NCBI GenBank assembly: GCA_937876195.1
Contig: CALEIK010000013.1
Coordinates: forward strand, 58,343 to 122,342
From: an uncultured Flavobacteriales bacterium
GTDB lineage: Bacteria > Bacteroidota > Bacteroidia > Flavobacteriales_D > Crocinitomicaceae
Direction of reading: 5' to 3'
DNA length: 64,000 nt
Shown here: piece after piece, positions 7,918-16,224 of the stretch
Position numbering within the stretch: position 1 is the first letter of the stretch
How the letters are laid out: the number at the start of each line of letters is the position of its first letter
Made by a program: the position numbers and the translations under genes
The notes under the pieces: generated by a model
What the model was told of the DNA's origin: nothing
Database searches by the model: none
Seen by the model: only the letters and a program-made list of their open reading frames with translations

Positions 7918-9078
7918 ATGTTGAAACGTCTATTCTGTTTTGCTGTGCTGTGTTGCACATTCGTTGCATATTCTCAAACACAACAAATTACCGTGCATCC
8001 ACAACTAACGGATGTCAATTACTCTTCTGGCGATGATGATCATGTCATCACCATTAACACAACAACCAACATCACTAAACTGTTTTTGTTTTTTGGCGGT
8101 ACAGGAAGCGCGACGTCCACTTATTTTGCGCTTCGCAACTACGCTGCGAATCTAGGATACGACGTCATCAATTTAAGTTACTTCAATGACGTTGCTGCGG
8201 CTTCCCTCGCTGATAGCACAGATAGCATGGCGTTCAATTATTACAGACAAGAACTTTGTTTCGGAACACCCGTCAGTAATGCTGTTGCCTGTGATACACT
8301 TAATTCTATAAATACGCGAACATTAAAACTGCTCAACTACCTTGTTGACCAATACCCAGGGCACACATGGGGAAACTATCTAACCTCCCCCACAACCATC
8401 GACTGGAGTAAAATTGTTGTCGGTGGTCATTCGCAAGGATCTGGTCACGCGGCGTATCTTGCCAAACACGTTGAAGTCGACCGTGTGCTCATGTTTTCAG
8501 GTCCGAATGACTACAGTAATGTCTATTCCAACTCCGCCAACTGGTTGCGCGCACCTGGTATTACTCCCACTTCACAGCACTATATCTATTTAAGTTTAAA
8601 CGATGAAGTTGTTGATTATGGAAAACAATTTGTGAATGCTGCTGGGCTGGGTATGCTCGACAATGACGATTCAACGTACATTGATAACATCCCTCCGCCG
8701 TTTGGAAATTCAAAACATCTCTATACAACTCAACCGCCTGGAATTGTCATTCTAAACCACAACGTGACTACGCGCAACACCACCATTAATGAAGGTGTGT
8801 GGGAATACATGCTCACCGATCTAAACACCTCTGGAATTAACGAAACGGAGACTTCTTCTATTGCTGTATTTCCAAATCCTGTGGAAAACACGTTGACAAT
8901 ACAATTGAATGAAATCAGTGGCAATATCGCCTTTTCAGTGACAAATTTGGCTGGTGGTGTTGTCAAAACGGGTAAAGTTGATAGTGGAATTTCAACTCAA
9001 CTGGATATCAGCGACCTTCCGAAAGGAGTTTATTTGTTGCGTGTTGAGGAGCAGGTGGTGCGATTTGTGAAGGAGTAG
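7918..9078 (+). CDS. Secreted alpha/beta-hydrolase-like protein with T9SS type A sorting domain
   Basis: This 386-residue protein has a signal peptide (residues 1-19, ending CTFVAYSQ), an alpha/beta-hydrolase core and a C-terminal T9SS type A sorting domain. The nucleophile elbow is GHSQG within IVVGGHSQGSGHAAYLA, with Ser as the expected nucleophile. A strand with an oxyanion-type LFLFFGGTGSA precedes it. RVLMFSGPNDY and NDEVVDYGKQF probably carry the acidic residue, and a His-containing loop follows. The architecture resembles the BPSS1187-type hydrolase family, from memory. The tail (about 300-386) begins with VFPNPVENTLTIQLNE and ends LRVEEQVVRFVKE, as expected for secretion across the outer membrane. 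The substrate is unknown. The gene is probably in one transcript with the exported protein just upstream. Confidence 0.82.
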   Translation: MLKRLFCFAVLCCTFVAYSQTQQITVHPQLTDVNYSSGDDDHVITINTTTNITKLFLFFGGTGSATSTYFALRNYAANLGYDVINLSYFNDVAAASLADSTDSMAFNYYRQELCFGTPVSNAVACDTLNSINTRTLKLLNYLVDQYPGHTWGNYLTSPTTIDWSKIVVGGHSQGSGHAAYLAKHVEVDRVLMFSGPNDYSNVYSNSANWLRAPGITPTSQHYIYLSLNDEVVDYGKQFVNAAGLGMLDNDDSTYIDNIPPPFGNSKHLYTTQPPGIVILNHNVTTRNTTINEGVWEYMLTDLNTSGINETETSSIAVFPNPVENTLTIQLNEISGNIAFSVTNLAGGVVKTGKVDSGISTQLDISDLPKGVYLLRVEEQVVRFVKE

Positions 9079-9167
9079 TTGGAATATTTAAATCCGCTTC
9101 AGCTGTGGTTAGCTTCGTAAGAAAATAACTTTATGGAATTATTCAATGGCCTTTACACAACTAAAAG

Positions 9168-9389
9168 TTATCTCGTAAGATTCAAGCTAACAGGAGGTTC
9201 CCCATTTTTTACTTTTTGTACTGCGTCCTCCCACATAGAATACACATCCGAGTTAACTGATTCACCATCTGGAGCATACTGACCTCCACTCAATATATCT
9301 GTAATTTCATTTGAATCGTAAAATTCTCTAAAAATTTTTAGGGTGTGAAGCATCGCCTCGAATCCTTCTCGTTCAGTTATCATTGTCAT
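9168..9389 (-). CDS. Small protein of unknown function, possible immunity-type
   Basis: This 73-residue acidic cytoplasmic protein has no signal peptide. The pattern EGFEAMLHTLKIFREFY then ITDILSGGQYAPDG then a tryptophan (YSMWEDAVQKV) recalls short proteins often found with polymorphic toxins, which have a helical start, a [IL]LSxx motif and a Trp near the end; this is a weak, memory-based resemblance. Its start overlaps the end of the upstream minus-strand gene by 17 bases, so the two are probably coupled. No toxin gene is next to it. Confidence 0.55.
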   Translation of the reverse strand: MTMITEREGFEAMLHTLKIFREFYDSNEITDILSGGQYAPDGESVNSDVYSMWEDAVQKVKNGEPPVSLNLTR

Positions 9390-9693
9390 TCAATTGCTTT
9401 TTATTATCCTGAGCAAAATTATCTTCAAAATATGCCTCATGAAGCTTTTCATTCACATCTATAAGTTCACTCTGCAACTCTAATAAAGTTACATCTCTGC
9501 TTAGCTTTTCCCTAACTTCTGGGTTTATCCTTATATTCCAGTCAATCACCATTCTATCGGGTTGCAATGCACTAATTTTGATTTTGAAATACTGACGATT
9601 TTCGTATAATTCTACCCTCGTCATTTTTTGATTAAGAGAGTCTTTAATCTCTTGTGTAACTGTTTCAGTAATCTCAGCTGTGGTCATTTCCAT
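9373..9693 (-). CDS. Hypothetical protein
   Basis: I do not recognise this 106-residue cytoplasmic protein. It is predicted mostly as strands followed by long helices (VTLLELQSELIDVNEKLHEAYFE), with an Asn/Asp-rich tail (QLNDNDN). The N-terminal part alternates polar and hydrophobic residues (YFKIKISALQPDRMVIDWNI) like a beta-hairpin. It overlaps the 73-residue downstream gene by 17 bases in another frame. Both sit in an AT-rich patch unlike the housekeeping genes around it, and both could be transferred. Confidence 0.55.
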   Translation of the reverse strand: MEMTTAEITETVTQEIKDSLNQKMTRVELYENRQYFKIKISALQPDRMVIDWNIRINPEVREKLSRDVTLLELQSELIDVNEKLHEAYFEDNFAQDNKKQLNDNDN

Positions 9694-9825
9694 GCAGTTA
9701 TAATTTGTATGAAATTATTGAATGTATTTCACTTTATCAAGAATATTAACTTCAGTACAATTACTTGTATTAAGATCACCAACTTCTGACAGCCTTCTGA
9801 TTTTGATTTATTGAGTCAGTATCTA

Positions 9826-10308
9826 CTACCACTCAACCTTATAACACTTACCCCTAAACGGTGTATAGCCTAGCTTATCATTCAAACAATTTTTATCTTC
9901 TATAATTACATATTCATACATCTCCACTTGCGAGACGGAAAAATAAGTGTTTCCACAACTATCTACTGCTATTGCAGTTAAACCAATTTCACATAGACAT
10001 CTAGAGATTCCTTTGATAGTTGCAGATTCTAATTCCAATGAGTCCTTCCATGTACTATAATCTGTCACAAATGCTTTACATTCCTCATTCAATTTTAACA
10101 AAACACCCCCCTTTGAAGGAACATAATAATCTGTTACGATGATTCTATCATAACCACGAGATCTGGATAAAACTGATGATTTAGTTCCATAGAGCCTAGT
10201 TTTGTTAAACTCGTTTACTTCCTCTATGATACTATCAATACTCTTAGGGTGTTGACCATCGGAGCATGCTATAAAAGTCAACAATAAGAAAAAAGTAATT
10301 AACCTCAT
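9826..10308 (-). CDS. Putative lipoprotein of unknown function
   Basis: This 160-residue protein begins with a lipoprotein signal (MRLITFFLLLTFIACSDGQ). The lipobox is FIAC with Cys15 as the likely lipidated residue; Phe at -3 is less usual. The mature part has scattered cysteines (NEECKAF, SRCLCEIG, VDSCGN, DKNCLN, RGKCYKVEW) that could form disulfides. I recognise no domain. It sits in the AT-rich orphan patch, separated from neighbours by about 130 bases on each side with no visible terminator. Confidence 0.6.
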   Translation of the reverse strand: MRLITFFLLLTFIACSDGQHPKSIDSIIEEVNEFNKTRLYGTKSSVLSRSRGYDRIIVTDYYVPSKGGVLLKLNEECKAFVTDYSTWKDSLELESATIKGISRCLCEIGLTAIAVDSCGNTYFSVSQVEMYEYVIIEDKNCLNDKLGYTPFRGKCYKVEW

Positions 10309-10438
10309 AATAATTTCACTATTCCTCTAAGACCTACCCAGGTGTGCCAATTGATGGGTCCTTTTCAATGCTAAATTAATGAGAATTAAGAAAGGTTAGC
10401 CAGAAGTGATATTCTCAAAAACTTTGGATATCATAGGA

Positions 10439-11020
10439 TTAATTGGTTTTAGTACCCATATCTGTAATAGTGATTACAAACCAACCATCTTTAAACTCTT
10501 TGGAAACTCCAATACTGTCTTGTGTTTCAACAAAAACATGTTGGAATTTAACAGGCATATGAATGAAAAAATCATCAGCCCCACATATGTCATACAGTTC
10601 CGTTCCAGTAATATCCTCCATAAAATGAAGATTATCTTGTAAGCTAAGAGAGTCAGTTAGAACAATTACTTGCACAACTCTATACTGAGAAAAGTTTTTT
10701 TTTGACAAAACTACTTTACAAATAAACACAGGATAATCACCTGTTGAAATGTTCATATTCAACAGATTAAGTTTGTTCATTAAATAAATTTTATTCATCA
10801 AATATGATGAATAAGTATTATGATCTACAAAACAATTTTGAATCCTTGAATCTATTGAATAACTTGTATCAGCTATCAATTGACCATTAGAATTGTACAA
10901 CCAGTTGTACGGTTCTTGAGCGTTTAATGTCAGAGCTAAAGCTTGCATATTTATTATCAACAAGCACTTTCTTAACATGCTAACAAATAGAGACACTCTT
11001 CGGTTTGGGTTTTGTTTCAT
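10439..11020 (-). CDS. Exported protein of unknown function
   Basis: This 193-residue protein has an N-terminal region with basic residues and a hydrophobic helix ending in LNAQ (about residue 35), a likely signal peptide. If the second methionine (codon 15, position 10978) is the start, the signal peptide has a more usual length (MLRKCLLIINMQALALTLNA). The mature part (NWLYNSNGQLIADTSYSI, VQVIVLTDSLSLQDNLHFM) shows no family I know. It is the upstream-most of four minus-strand orphan genes in an AT-rich patch and is divergent from the yehS gene. Confidence 0.55.
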   Translation of the reverse strand: MKQNPNRRVSLFVSMLRKCLLIINMQALALTLNAQEPYNWLYNSNGQLIADTSYSIDSRIQNCFVDHNTYSSYLMNKIYLMNKLNLLNMNISTGDYPVFICKVVLSKKNFSQYRVVQVIVLTDSLSLQDNLHFMEDITGTELYDICGADDFFIHMPVKFQHVFVETQDSIGVSKEFKDGWFVITITDMGTKTN

Positions 11021-11107
11021 TTTTCTACTTTATCAAGCTCACACTCACTAAAAATACTAAAAATCCATCAGGTTTACTCCTTAAACAGAAGTAATCAACT
11101 TGAAATA

Positions 11108-11138
11108 TTCGACCTACCTGAGAATCTTACTATCTTTG
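11108..11138 (+). promoter_or_regulatory. Probable promoter of the yehS-kinase pair
   Basis: A perfect -7 box TATCTTTG (11131-11138) is preceded by TTCG at 11108-11111 with a 19-base spacer, one mismatch from TTTG. The first ATG lies 18 bases downstream of the -7 box. Confidence 0.6.
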
Positions 11139-11156
11139 TTTTATTAAACTTTGTCT

Positions 11157-11618
11157 ATGACCAATAATGATATCCTTCGGCGCATTCGCTTTACTTTTGA
11201 TTACAACGACGATAAAATGATGGCCTTGTTTGCTTCTGGTGGACAAGAAGTGACACGAGCGGAGTTAAGCGATTGGCTAAAAAAAGACGATGATCCTGAA
11301 TTCAAAGGCATTTACGACAAGCAACTGGCGACTTTTTTAAACGGTTTTATCAACGAGAAAAGAGGAAAAAAGGAAGGTCCACAGCCAATTCCTGAAAAAT
11401 CACTCAACAACAATATCATTTTTCGAAAATTGAAAATCGCGTTGAATCTAACAGATGATGATATTATTGCCATTCTCGATTTAGCTGATTTAAAAGCGAG
11501 CAAACACGAGATCAGCGCCTTGTTCAGAAATCCATCGCACAAACATTACCGCTTGTGCAAAGATCAATTTTTGCGTAATTTTCTGCATGGTATGCAGGTG
11601 AAATACCACAAGGCTTAG
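11157..11618 (+). CDS. YehS-family (DUF1456) protein
   Basis: This 153-residue protein consists of two tandem copies of the ~65-residue DUF1456 unit: NNDILRRIRFTFDYNDDKMM with DWLKKDDDPEFK, then NNNIIFRKLKIALNLTDDDI with SALFRNPSHKHYR. The family, named after E. coli YehS, has no assigned biochemical function; it is small, soluble and cytoplasmic. I take the ATG at 11157 rather than the in-frame TTG two codons earlier because it fits the family start (MTNNDILRRIR). It lies four bases before a histidine kinase gene and shares its promoter, a pairing that may or may not be functional. Confidence 0.9.
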   Translation: MTNNDILRRIRFTFDYNDDKMMALFASGGQEVTRAELSDWLKKDDDPEFKGIYDKQLATFLNGFINEKRGKKEGPQPIPEKSLNNNIIFRKLKIALNLTDDDIIAILDLADLKASKHEISALFRNPSHKHYRLCKDQFLRNFLHGMQVKYHKA

Positions 11619-11622
11619 GAAA

Positions 11623-12969
11623 ATGAATAGAGGAACTATCAATACGGTCATCGCTCTCGGAATTATTTCCGTAGTGAGCATATTGTTGATTCAGGTCGTT
11701 TGGATCAAACGAACTACGACTATTCAAAAGACAACCATTGCCATTCAGGAAAAAGAAGACAGTTTGAACCTCATTCATTTTGGAGAACAAACGCATATTG
11801 CTTTGCGCAACGTGCTCGAAGAAATCTCCACAGTAAAAGCGGATAGTTCAGACTTATATGGAGCTGTGAAACAACTCAAAACCAATTATTTTTCTGTCGA
11901 TATTAACGAAGAGCTGCATCCTTATTACTTGGAAAACCTTCTCAAGAGAGAATTTTACTCCCAAAATGTATTGCAAGATTTTCAATATGGAATCTACGAT
12001 TGTTTCACCGACTCAATCGTTTTTGGAAACCTTATAAAGTACAGCGAAGACTCTAAATTTGCTCCTACTTCAGACACCATTTCTGGAATCACTTCCTCGG
12101 ACATGGCATGGAAAAAAGACGGTCACTACTTTACGGTTTATTTCCCGAATGTTGTCGCTGAAAATGACGTAAACATCGATGCTGATAACTACTCACCGTA
12201 CCTGTATTTAAGCTTAATCGTAATTCTCGTGATTTTCTTTTTTGGATTCAGCGTTTCCATTATTCTGCGGCAAAAGCGATTGTCAGAGGTCAAAACGGAT
12301 TTCATCAACAACATGACCCATGAGTTAAAAACACCTATTTCAACCATTGGACTTTCTGCAGAAATGATTTTACGTGCTGATTTTACCAATGAGCCAGAAA
12401 AACTGAAACAATATGCAGGAATTATCTTTAAGGAAAACCAACGACTCCAGAGGCAGGTTGAACGTGTGTTAAATGTAGCGAAGCTCGATAAAGAAGAGAT
12501 TGTTCTGTCAAAGGAAATTTTTGATATGCATGAACTATTGGAAGAAGTAAAAGACAATTTTGAATTCAATCAGAACGAAAAAGGAGGAAATATTGACTTG
12601 CACCTAAACGCTGAACAGTTTCATATAAAAGTTGATCCTTTGCATATTTCAAACGTTGTTTTTAACCTTGTCGATAACGCGATAAAATACTGTGAGACTA
12701 CTCCTCAAATTAAGGTCACAACCAGCTCTGATAAACGCAATTTTAGCTTGGAAATAGAGGACAATGGAATCGGAATCAAGCGTGATAATCTAAAATTAAT
12801 TTTTGATAAATTCTACCGTGTTCCGACAGGTAACATTCACAACGTCAAAGGGTTTGGACTAGGATTGTACTATGTCAAAATGATTGTTGAGCAACACAAA
12901 GGAAGTATTTCTGTAAAAAGCATCGTCGGCAAGGGTACGACTTTTACTGTGCTATTACCACTTGACTAA
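11623..12969 (+). CDS. Sensor histidine kinase, two transmembrane helices
   Basis: This 448-residue kinase has a first membrane helix at ~8-28, a ~165-residue periplasmic sensing region and a second helix at ~195-215 (LYLSLIVILVIFFFGFSVSI). The HisKA domain has phospho-acceptor His233 in MTHELKTP. The HATPase domain has the N box (NVVFNLVDNAIKYCE), the G1 box (DNGIGI) and the G2 box (GFGLGLYYVKMI). It should autophosphorylate in response to an unknown external signal. Its partner regulator is not adjacent: yehS is four bases upstream and the downstream gene is convergent, overlapping by four bases. In many Bacteroidota this kinase type is followed by an OmpR-type regulator, so the lack of one is notable. 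Confidence 0.93.
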   Translation: MNRGTINTVIALGIISVVSILLIQVVWIKRTTTIQKTTIAIQEKEDSLNLIHFGEQTHIALRNVLEEISTVKADSSDLYGAVKQLKTNYFSVDINEELHPYYLENLLKREFYSQNVLQDFQYGIYDCFTDSIVFGNLIKYSEDSKFAPTSDTISGITSSDMAWKKDGHYFTVYFPNVVAENDVNIDADNYSPYLYLSLIVILVIFFFGFSVSIILRQKRLSEVKTDFINNMTHELKTPISTIGLSAEMILRADFTNEPEKLKQYAGIIFKENQRLQRQVERVLNVAKLDKEEIVLSKEIFDMHELLEEVKDNFEFNQNEKGGNIDLHLNAEQFHIKVDPLHISNVVFNLVDNAIKYCETTPQIKVTTSSDKRNFSLEIEDNGIGIKRDNLKLIFDKFYRVPTGNIHNVKGFGLGLYYVKMIVEQHKGSISVKSIVGKGTTFTVLLPLD

Positions 12970-13349
12970 TATTTCTCCAACGCGGCCATTGGCTGCGGAT
13001 ACAAACCTTCACGTGAAGCTTTCTTACCTCTGACATACACCATAATTCGTTCGGCATATGTTTGTCCTTCCATTCGTGCCTCTAACAAATAATAGGTTTT
13101 CGTTTTAAACATCACGGAATAGGTGCCTGTGAACTTATTGTTCCCTACAGTCAACTCAATGGCGTCCTCCTCAATATTCATGTAAATGGAGCATGCTGTG
13201 ACGTCCATCACTTCCTTGTCCGTCTGGATTTGATAAGCAGGTATCGTTCCCTTGTACTTTCCTATGTATTTCCTTTTTAAAGTGATATCCTTTTGAGCCA
13301 CCAATGTGATTGGGACGAGAAAAAACAATAAAAAAATCCAGTGCTTCAT
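12966..13349 (-). CDS. Small exported protein of unknown function
   Basis: This 127-residue protein has a clear signal peptide (MKHWIFLLFFLVPITLVAQ, cleaved near residue 19). The mature ~108 residues alternate strands and turns (DITLKRKYIGKYKGTIPAY, AIELTVGNNKFTGTYSVMF) and look like a small beta-barrel or lipocalin-like fold. The strand-rich pattern with YKGTIPAYQIQTD recalls small extracellular ligand-binding proteins, which is an impression only. It is convergent with the histidine kinase, overlapping by four bases, and divergent from thyA. Confidence 0.65.
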   Translation of the reverse strand: MKHWIFLLFFLVPITLVAQKDITLKRKYIGKYKGTIPAYQIQTDKEVMDVTACSIYMNIEEDAIELTVGNNKFTGTYSVMFKTKTYYLLEARMEGQTYAERIMVYVRGKKASREGLYPQPMAALEKY

Positions 13350-13525
13350 GTAACGAATGTAATGAAAAGATTCAAAAAGTACCGCGGTAATTCCACCAAA
13401 TTGAAATCAAACAATTTGCCTATCTCAATTAAATTTTTCAACGATTCCTATCACTTACGAACATTCGTACAATTAATCCAAGGAAAACCACTAAATTCGA
13501 ATTGCAATTGCAATCACCATTAAAA

Positions 13526-14320
13526 ATGAAACAATACCAAGATTTATTGCGTCACATTCGTGACAATGGAACACTAAAAGAAGACCGCACAGGAACAGGC
13601 ACGAAATCAGTTTTCGGCTATCAAATGCGTTTTGATTTATCGGAAGGATTTCCATGCATTACCACAAAAAAATTACACCTTCGCTCCATCATCATTGAGT
13701 TGCTATGGTTTTTGCAAGGCGACACAAATATTAAATTCCTGAAGGACAACAATGTGCGAATTTGGGATGAATGGGCAGATGAAAATGGAAACCTTGGTCC
13801 CGTTTACGGTCACCAATGGCGTTCATGGCCTGATGGAAAAGGTGGAACAATTGACCAAATCACCAAATTGGTGGATCAAATCAAAAAAAATCCTGATTCG
13901 CGCCGATTGTTAGTTTCCGCATGGAATGTAGCCGATGTCGATAACATGGCGTTACCTCCTTGTCACACCATGTTTCAATTTTATGTTGCGGACGGAAAGC
14001 TGAGTTGTCAATTGTACCAACGAAGTGCGGACACCTTTCTTGGAGTACCCTTCAATATTGCGTCGTACGCTTTGTTTACAATGATGTTAGCACAAGTGTG
14101 CGATTTAAAACTGGGTGAGTTCATTCACACTTTTGGGGACGCACATATTTACAGCAATCACATGGAACAAGTGGAACTTCAATTATCCAGAGATCCTCGA
14201 CCGCTTCCAACCATGGAAATAAATCCAAACGTAAAAGACATATTCTCATTCAATTATGAAGATTTCAACTTGGTTAACTACGATCCACATCCACACATCA
14301 AAGGTGAAGTGGCTGTGTAG
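13526..14320 (+). CDS. thyA: Thymidylate synthase
   Basis: ThyA methylates dUMP to dTMP with methylene-tetrahydrofolate, producing dihydrofolate. From the ATG at 13526 it has 264 residues, the length of E. coli ThyA. The catalytic Cys146 in ALPPCHTMFQFYV sits at the E. coli position. The dUMP/phosphate-binding RRLLVSAWN, SCQLYQRSADTFLGVPFNIA and HIYSNHMEQVELQL motifs are present, as is the C-terminal EVAV close. I reject the earlier in-frame ATG at 13502 because it adds eight residues with no family counterpart; a taaaa spacer precedes the chosen ATG. It starts an operon with the capA-like gene and folA, so the dihydrofolate it makes is reduced by the enzyme two genes downstream. Confidence 0.97.
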   Translation: MKQYQDLLRHIRDNGTLKEDRTGTGTKSVFGYQMRFDLSEGFPCITTKKLHLRSIIIELLWFLQGDTNIKFLKDNNVRIWDEWADENGNLGPVYGHQWRSWPDGKGGTIDQITKLVDQIKKNPDSRRLLVSAWNVADVDNMALPPCHTMFQFYVADGKLSCQLYQRSADTFLGVPFNIASYALFTMMLAQVCDLKLGEFIHTFGDAHIYSNHMEQVELQLSRDPRPLPTMEINPNVKDIFSFNYEDFNLVNYDPHPHIKGEVAV

Positions 14321-15665
14321 TTCGATTCTATTTTTTCTTGCATTTTCATCGCTTGGACAGAACAATCTGTCCTTTCTTTTCGTGGGCGACGTCATGCAGC
14401 ACGATGGTCAAATTGCCGCAGCGTTAAATCCAACAACCAACACGTACGATTACGACGATGGACTTAAGTTTGTAAAACCGATCATCAATCAATACGACAT
14501 CCGCGTTGCAAATTTAGAGGTGACATTGGCTGGAAAACCATACAAAGGATATCCACAATTCTCTGCTCCAGATGAATTAGCCGAGGTACTTGTCAGCTCA
14601 GGATTCAATGTAATCCTAACTTCCAACAATCACTCCTGCGACAGAGGAGATAAGGGCGTTGTCAGAACTTTGGATGTTTTGGATGAACTCGGTGTCATGC
14701 ACACAGGAACATTTCGAAACCAAGCGGAACGCGATGCCAATTATCCACTCATGATTGAACGTGAAGGGATGAAAATTGCACTCCTCAACTACACATACGG
14801 AACAAACGGTTTAACGGTGAAAGCGCCGTTGATTGTGAATTACATCGACAGTAATATCATTGCGAAGGACGTGAAACGTGCTAGGGAGTTAAAAGCAGAT
14901 TACATCATTTGCAATATGCACTGGGGGATTGAATACAAGCCACTACCCAACAATTATCAAAAGAAATGGGAGTCGTATTGCTACGAATTAGGCATTGATA
15001 TGGTGATGGGAAATCACCCACATGTCGTTCAACCCACTGAGCGAAAAACAGTCAACGGAGAAGATAAACTCACTGTTTGGTCACTAGGGAATTTTGTTTC
15101 GAATATGAGTATCCGCTACACCCGAGGTGGACTGATGGTTGGAACTACACTCGAGCAAAAAGGAACGGAGGTAGCGCTAACGGATGTTGAACATCATTTT
15201 ATCTATGTCTTGAAGCGACAAGAAGGGAAAACAAAACCGTATTATATTTTGCCAGAGTTCGATTACAACGCATATCGTCCAGGGTTTGTAAGTGCTGAAG
15301 AAGAAAAGAAAATGAATGAGTTTTTTGCTGATAGTCGCAAATTGTACGCTGAACACGCCAAAGGAACCACCGAAAGCATCGTTCAAAAAAATTCAAAAAT
15401 AGGCGAACTCTATCAGAATTACCTGAAAGGATATTATTCCGTGAGCATTACTGATCCAGATTTTAAATTGCTCCTTGATAGAAATATTGGACGCTACTTG
15501 CACAAAACTGTCAGTCACGATGGAAATCGTTACCTGCTCTCTGGTGTGTGCAAAGACATCGAAAGCGCAAAAGGCGTGGAACAATTCGTCCGAGATTTAA
15601 AAATTTCTGACAAGGTCTCAATTGTTTATGTGACACCCGAAGAAGTAAAAGTCGTAGGTCAATGA
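14304..15665 (+). CDS. Exported CapA-family (PGA_cap) protein
   Basis: This 453-residue protein has the CapA/PGA_cap metallophosphatase-like domain: FLFVGDVMQHDGQ, VANLEVTLAG, LTSNNHSCDRGDKG, NMHWGIEYKPLPNNYQ and MVMGNHPHVVQPTE carry the expected Asp/Asn/His metal ligands. Family members act in poly-gamma-glutamate or capsule handling at the cell surface. I choose the GTG at 14304, inside the end of thyA, because it gives an intact signal peptide (VKWLCSSILFFLAFSSLGQ) and is preceded by aaagg, a rare Shine-Dalgarno-like site. The ATG at 14256 would put 16 polar residues before the signal. The C-terminal ~70 residues (YLLSGVCKDIESAKGVEQF) may be a SPOR-like fold. It overlaps thyA by 17 bases and folA by four. 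Confidence 0.88.
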   Translation: MKWLCSSILFFLAFSSLGQNNLSFLFVGDVMQHDGQIAAALNPTTNTYDYDDGLKFVKPIINQYDIRVANLEVTLAGKPYKGYPQFSAPDELAEVLVSSGFNVILTSNNHSCDRGDKGVVRTLDVLDELGVMHTGTFRNQAERDANYPLMIEREGMKIALLNYTYGTNGLTVKAPLIVNYIDSNIIAKDVKRARELKADYIICNMHWGIEYKPLPNNYQKKWESYCYELGIDMVMGNHPHVVQPTERKTVNGEDKLTVWSLGNFVSNMSIRYTRGGLMVGTTLEQKGTEVALTDVEHHFIYVLKRQEGKTKPYYILPEFDYNAYRPGFVSAEEEKKMNEFFADSRKLYAEHAKGTTESIVQKNSKIGELYQNYLKGYYSVSITDPDFKLLLDRNIGRYLHKTVSHDGNRYLLSGVCKDIESAKGVEQFVRDLKISDKVSIVYVTPEEVKVVGQ

Positions 15666-16207
15666 AAGTCGCATTAATTGTCGCCATGGATCTTGAAAGA
15701 GGGATCGGAAAAAACAATGACCTGATGTGGCATTTACCTGCTGACATGCGCTTTTTCAAACAAACTACTTTGGGTCATGTCGTAGTGATGGGAAGGAAGA
15801 ATTATGAATCAATTCCCGAGAAGTACAGACCTCTACCAGAAAGAGAAAACGTTGTTCTCACGAGAAATACGGACTATCAGGCGGAAGGTTGTTTGGTGTT
15901 CAATTCGTTGGAAAGCTGTCTCAATCACTATAAAAATGAAGACAATAAAACAGTTTTCATTATTGGCGGAGGGGAAATTTACAAAATGGCACTTGAATTA
16001 AACTGCATCGACGAAATGTATATTTCACACATCAATAAAGCATACAGTGCGGATACCTTCTTCCCTGAGTTTGACTTAAAAAAGTGGGAAGTGGAAACTG
16101 TGCTTACGCATGAAAAAGATGAGAGGAATGAGGCTAGTTTTAGTGTGCTCAAGTATGTGAAACTTTCCTGCCTGGCGTCAGACAGGGAACTTTTTGAACT
16201 TCTTTAA
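15662..16207 (+). CDS. folA: Dihydrofolate reductase with repeat-derived C-terminal tail
   Basis: Dihydrofolate reductase reduces dihydrofolate to tetrahydrofolate with NADPH in the cytoplasm. Motifs are VAMDLERGIGKNNDLMWHLP (acidic substrate-binding residue replaced in context by the LPADM segment), GHVVVMGRKNYESIP for NADPH, and IIGGGEIYKMAL for the cofactor glycine loop. The core ends near residue 167 (SVLKYVK), the usual length. The last ~14 residues (LSCLASDRELFELL) are encoded by a short dispersed repeat at 16165-16207, so the stop codon appears to have been moved by repeat sequence. Its ATG overlaps the capA-like stop by four bases. The gene is functionally coupled to thyA upstream. 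Confidence 0.95.
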   Translation: MKVALIVAMDLERGIGKNNDLMWHLPADMRFFKQTTLGHVVVMGRKNYESIPEKYRPLPERENVVLTRNTDYQAEGCLVFNSLESCLNHYKNEDNKTVFIIGGGEIYKMALELNCIDEMYISHINKAYSADTFFPEFDLKKWEVETVLTHEKDERNEASFSVLKYVKLSCLASDRELFELL

Positions 16208-16215
16208 ACTTTGAA
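16165..16215. repeat. Short dispersed palindromic repeat plus TTGAACT heptads
   Basis: cctggcgtcagacaggga at 16171-16188 matches cctggcgatagacaggga at 53501-53518 in 16 of 18 positions. It contains a short palindrome (cctg / cagg). It is followed by phased copies of a ttgaact-like heptad (16188-16216). The repeat forms the last codons of folA and the spacer before topB. Confidence 0.6.
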
Positions 16216-16224
16216 CTGATTATA

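Noticed and set aside
14256..14303. ATG start for the CapA-family gene
   Set aside because: It lies deep in thyA and would put 16 polar residues before the signal peptide; GTG 14304 gives a proper signal.
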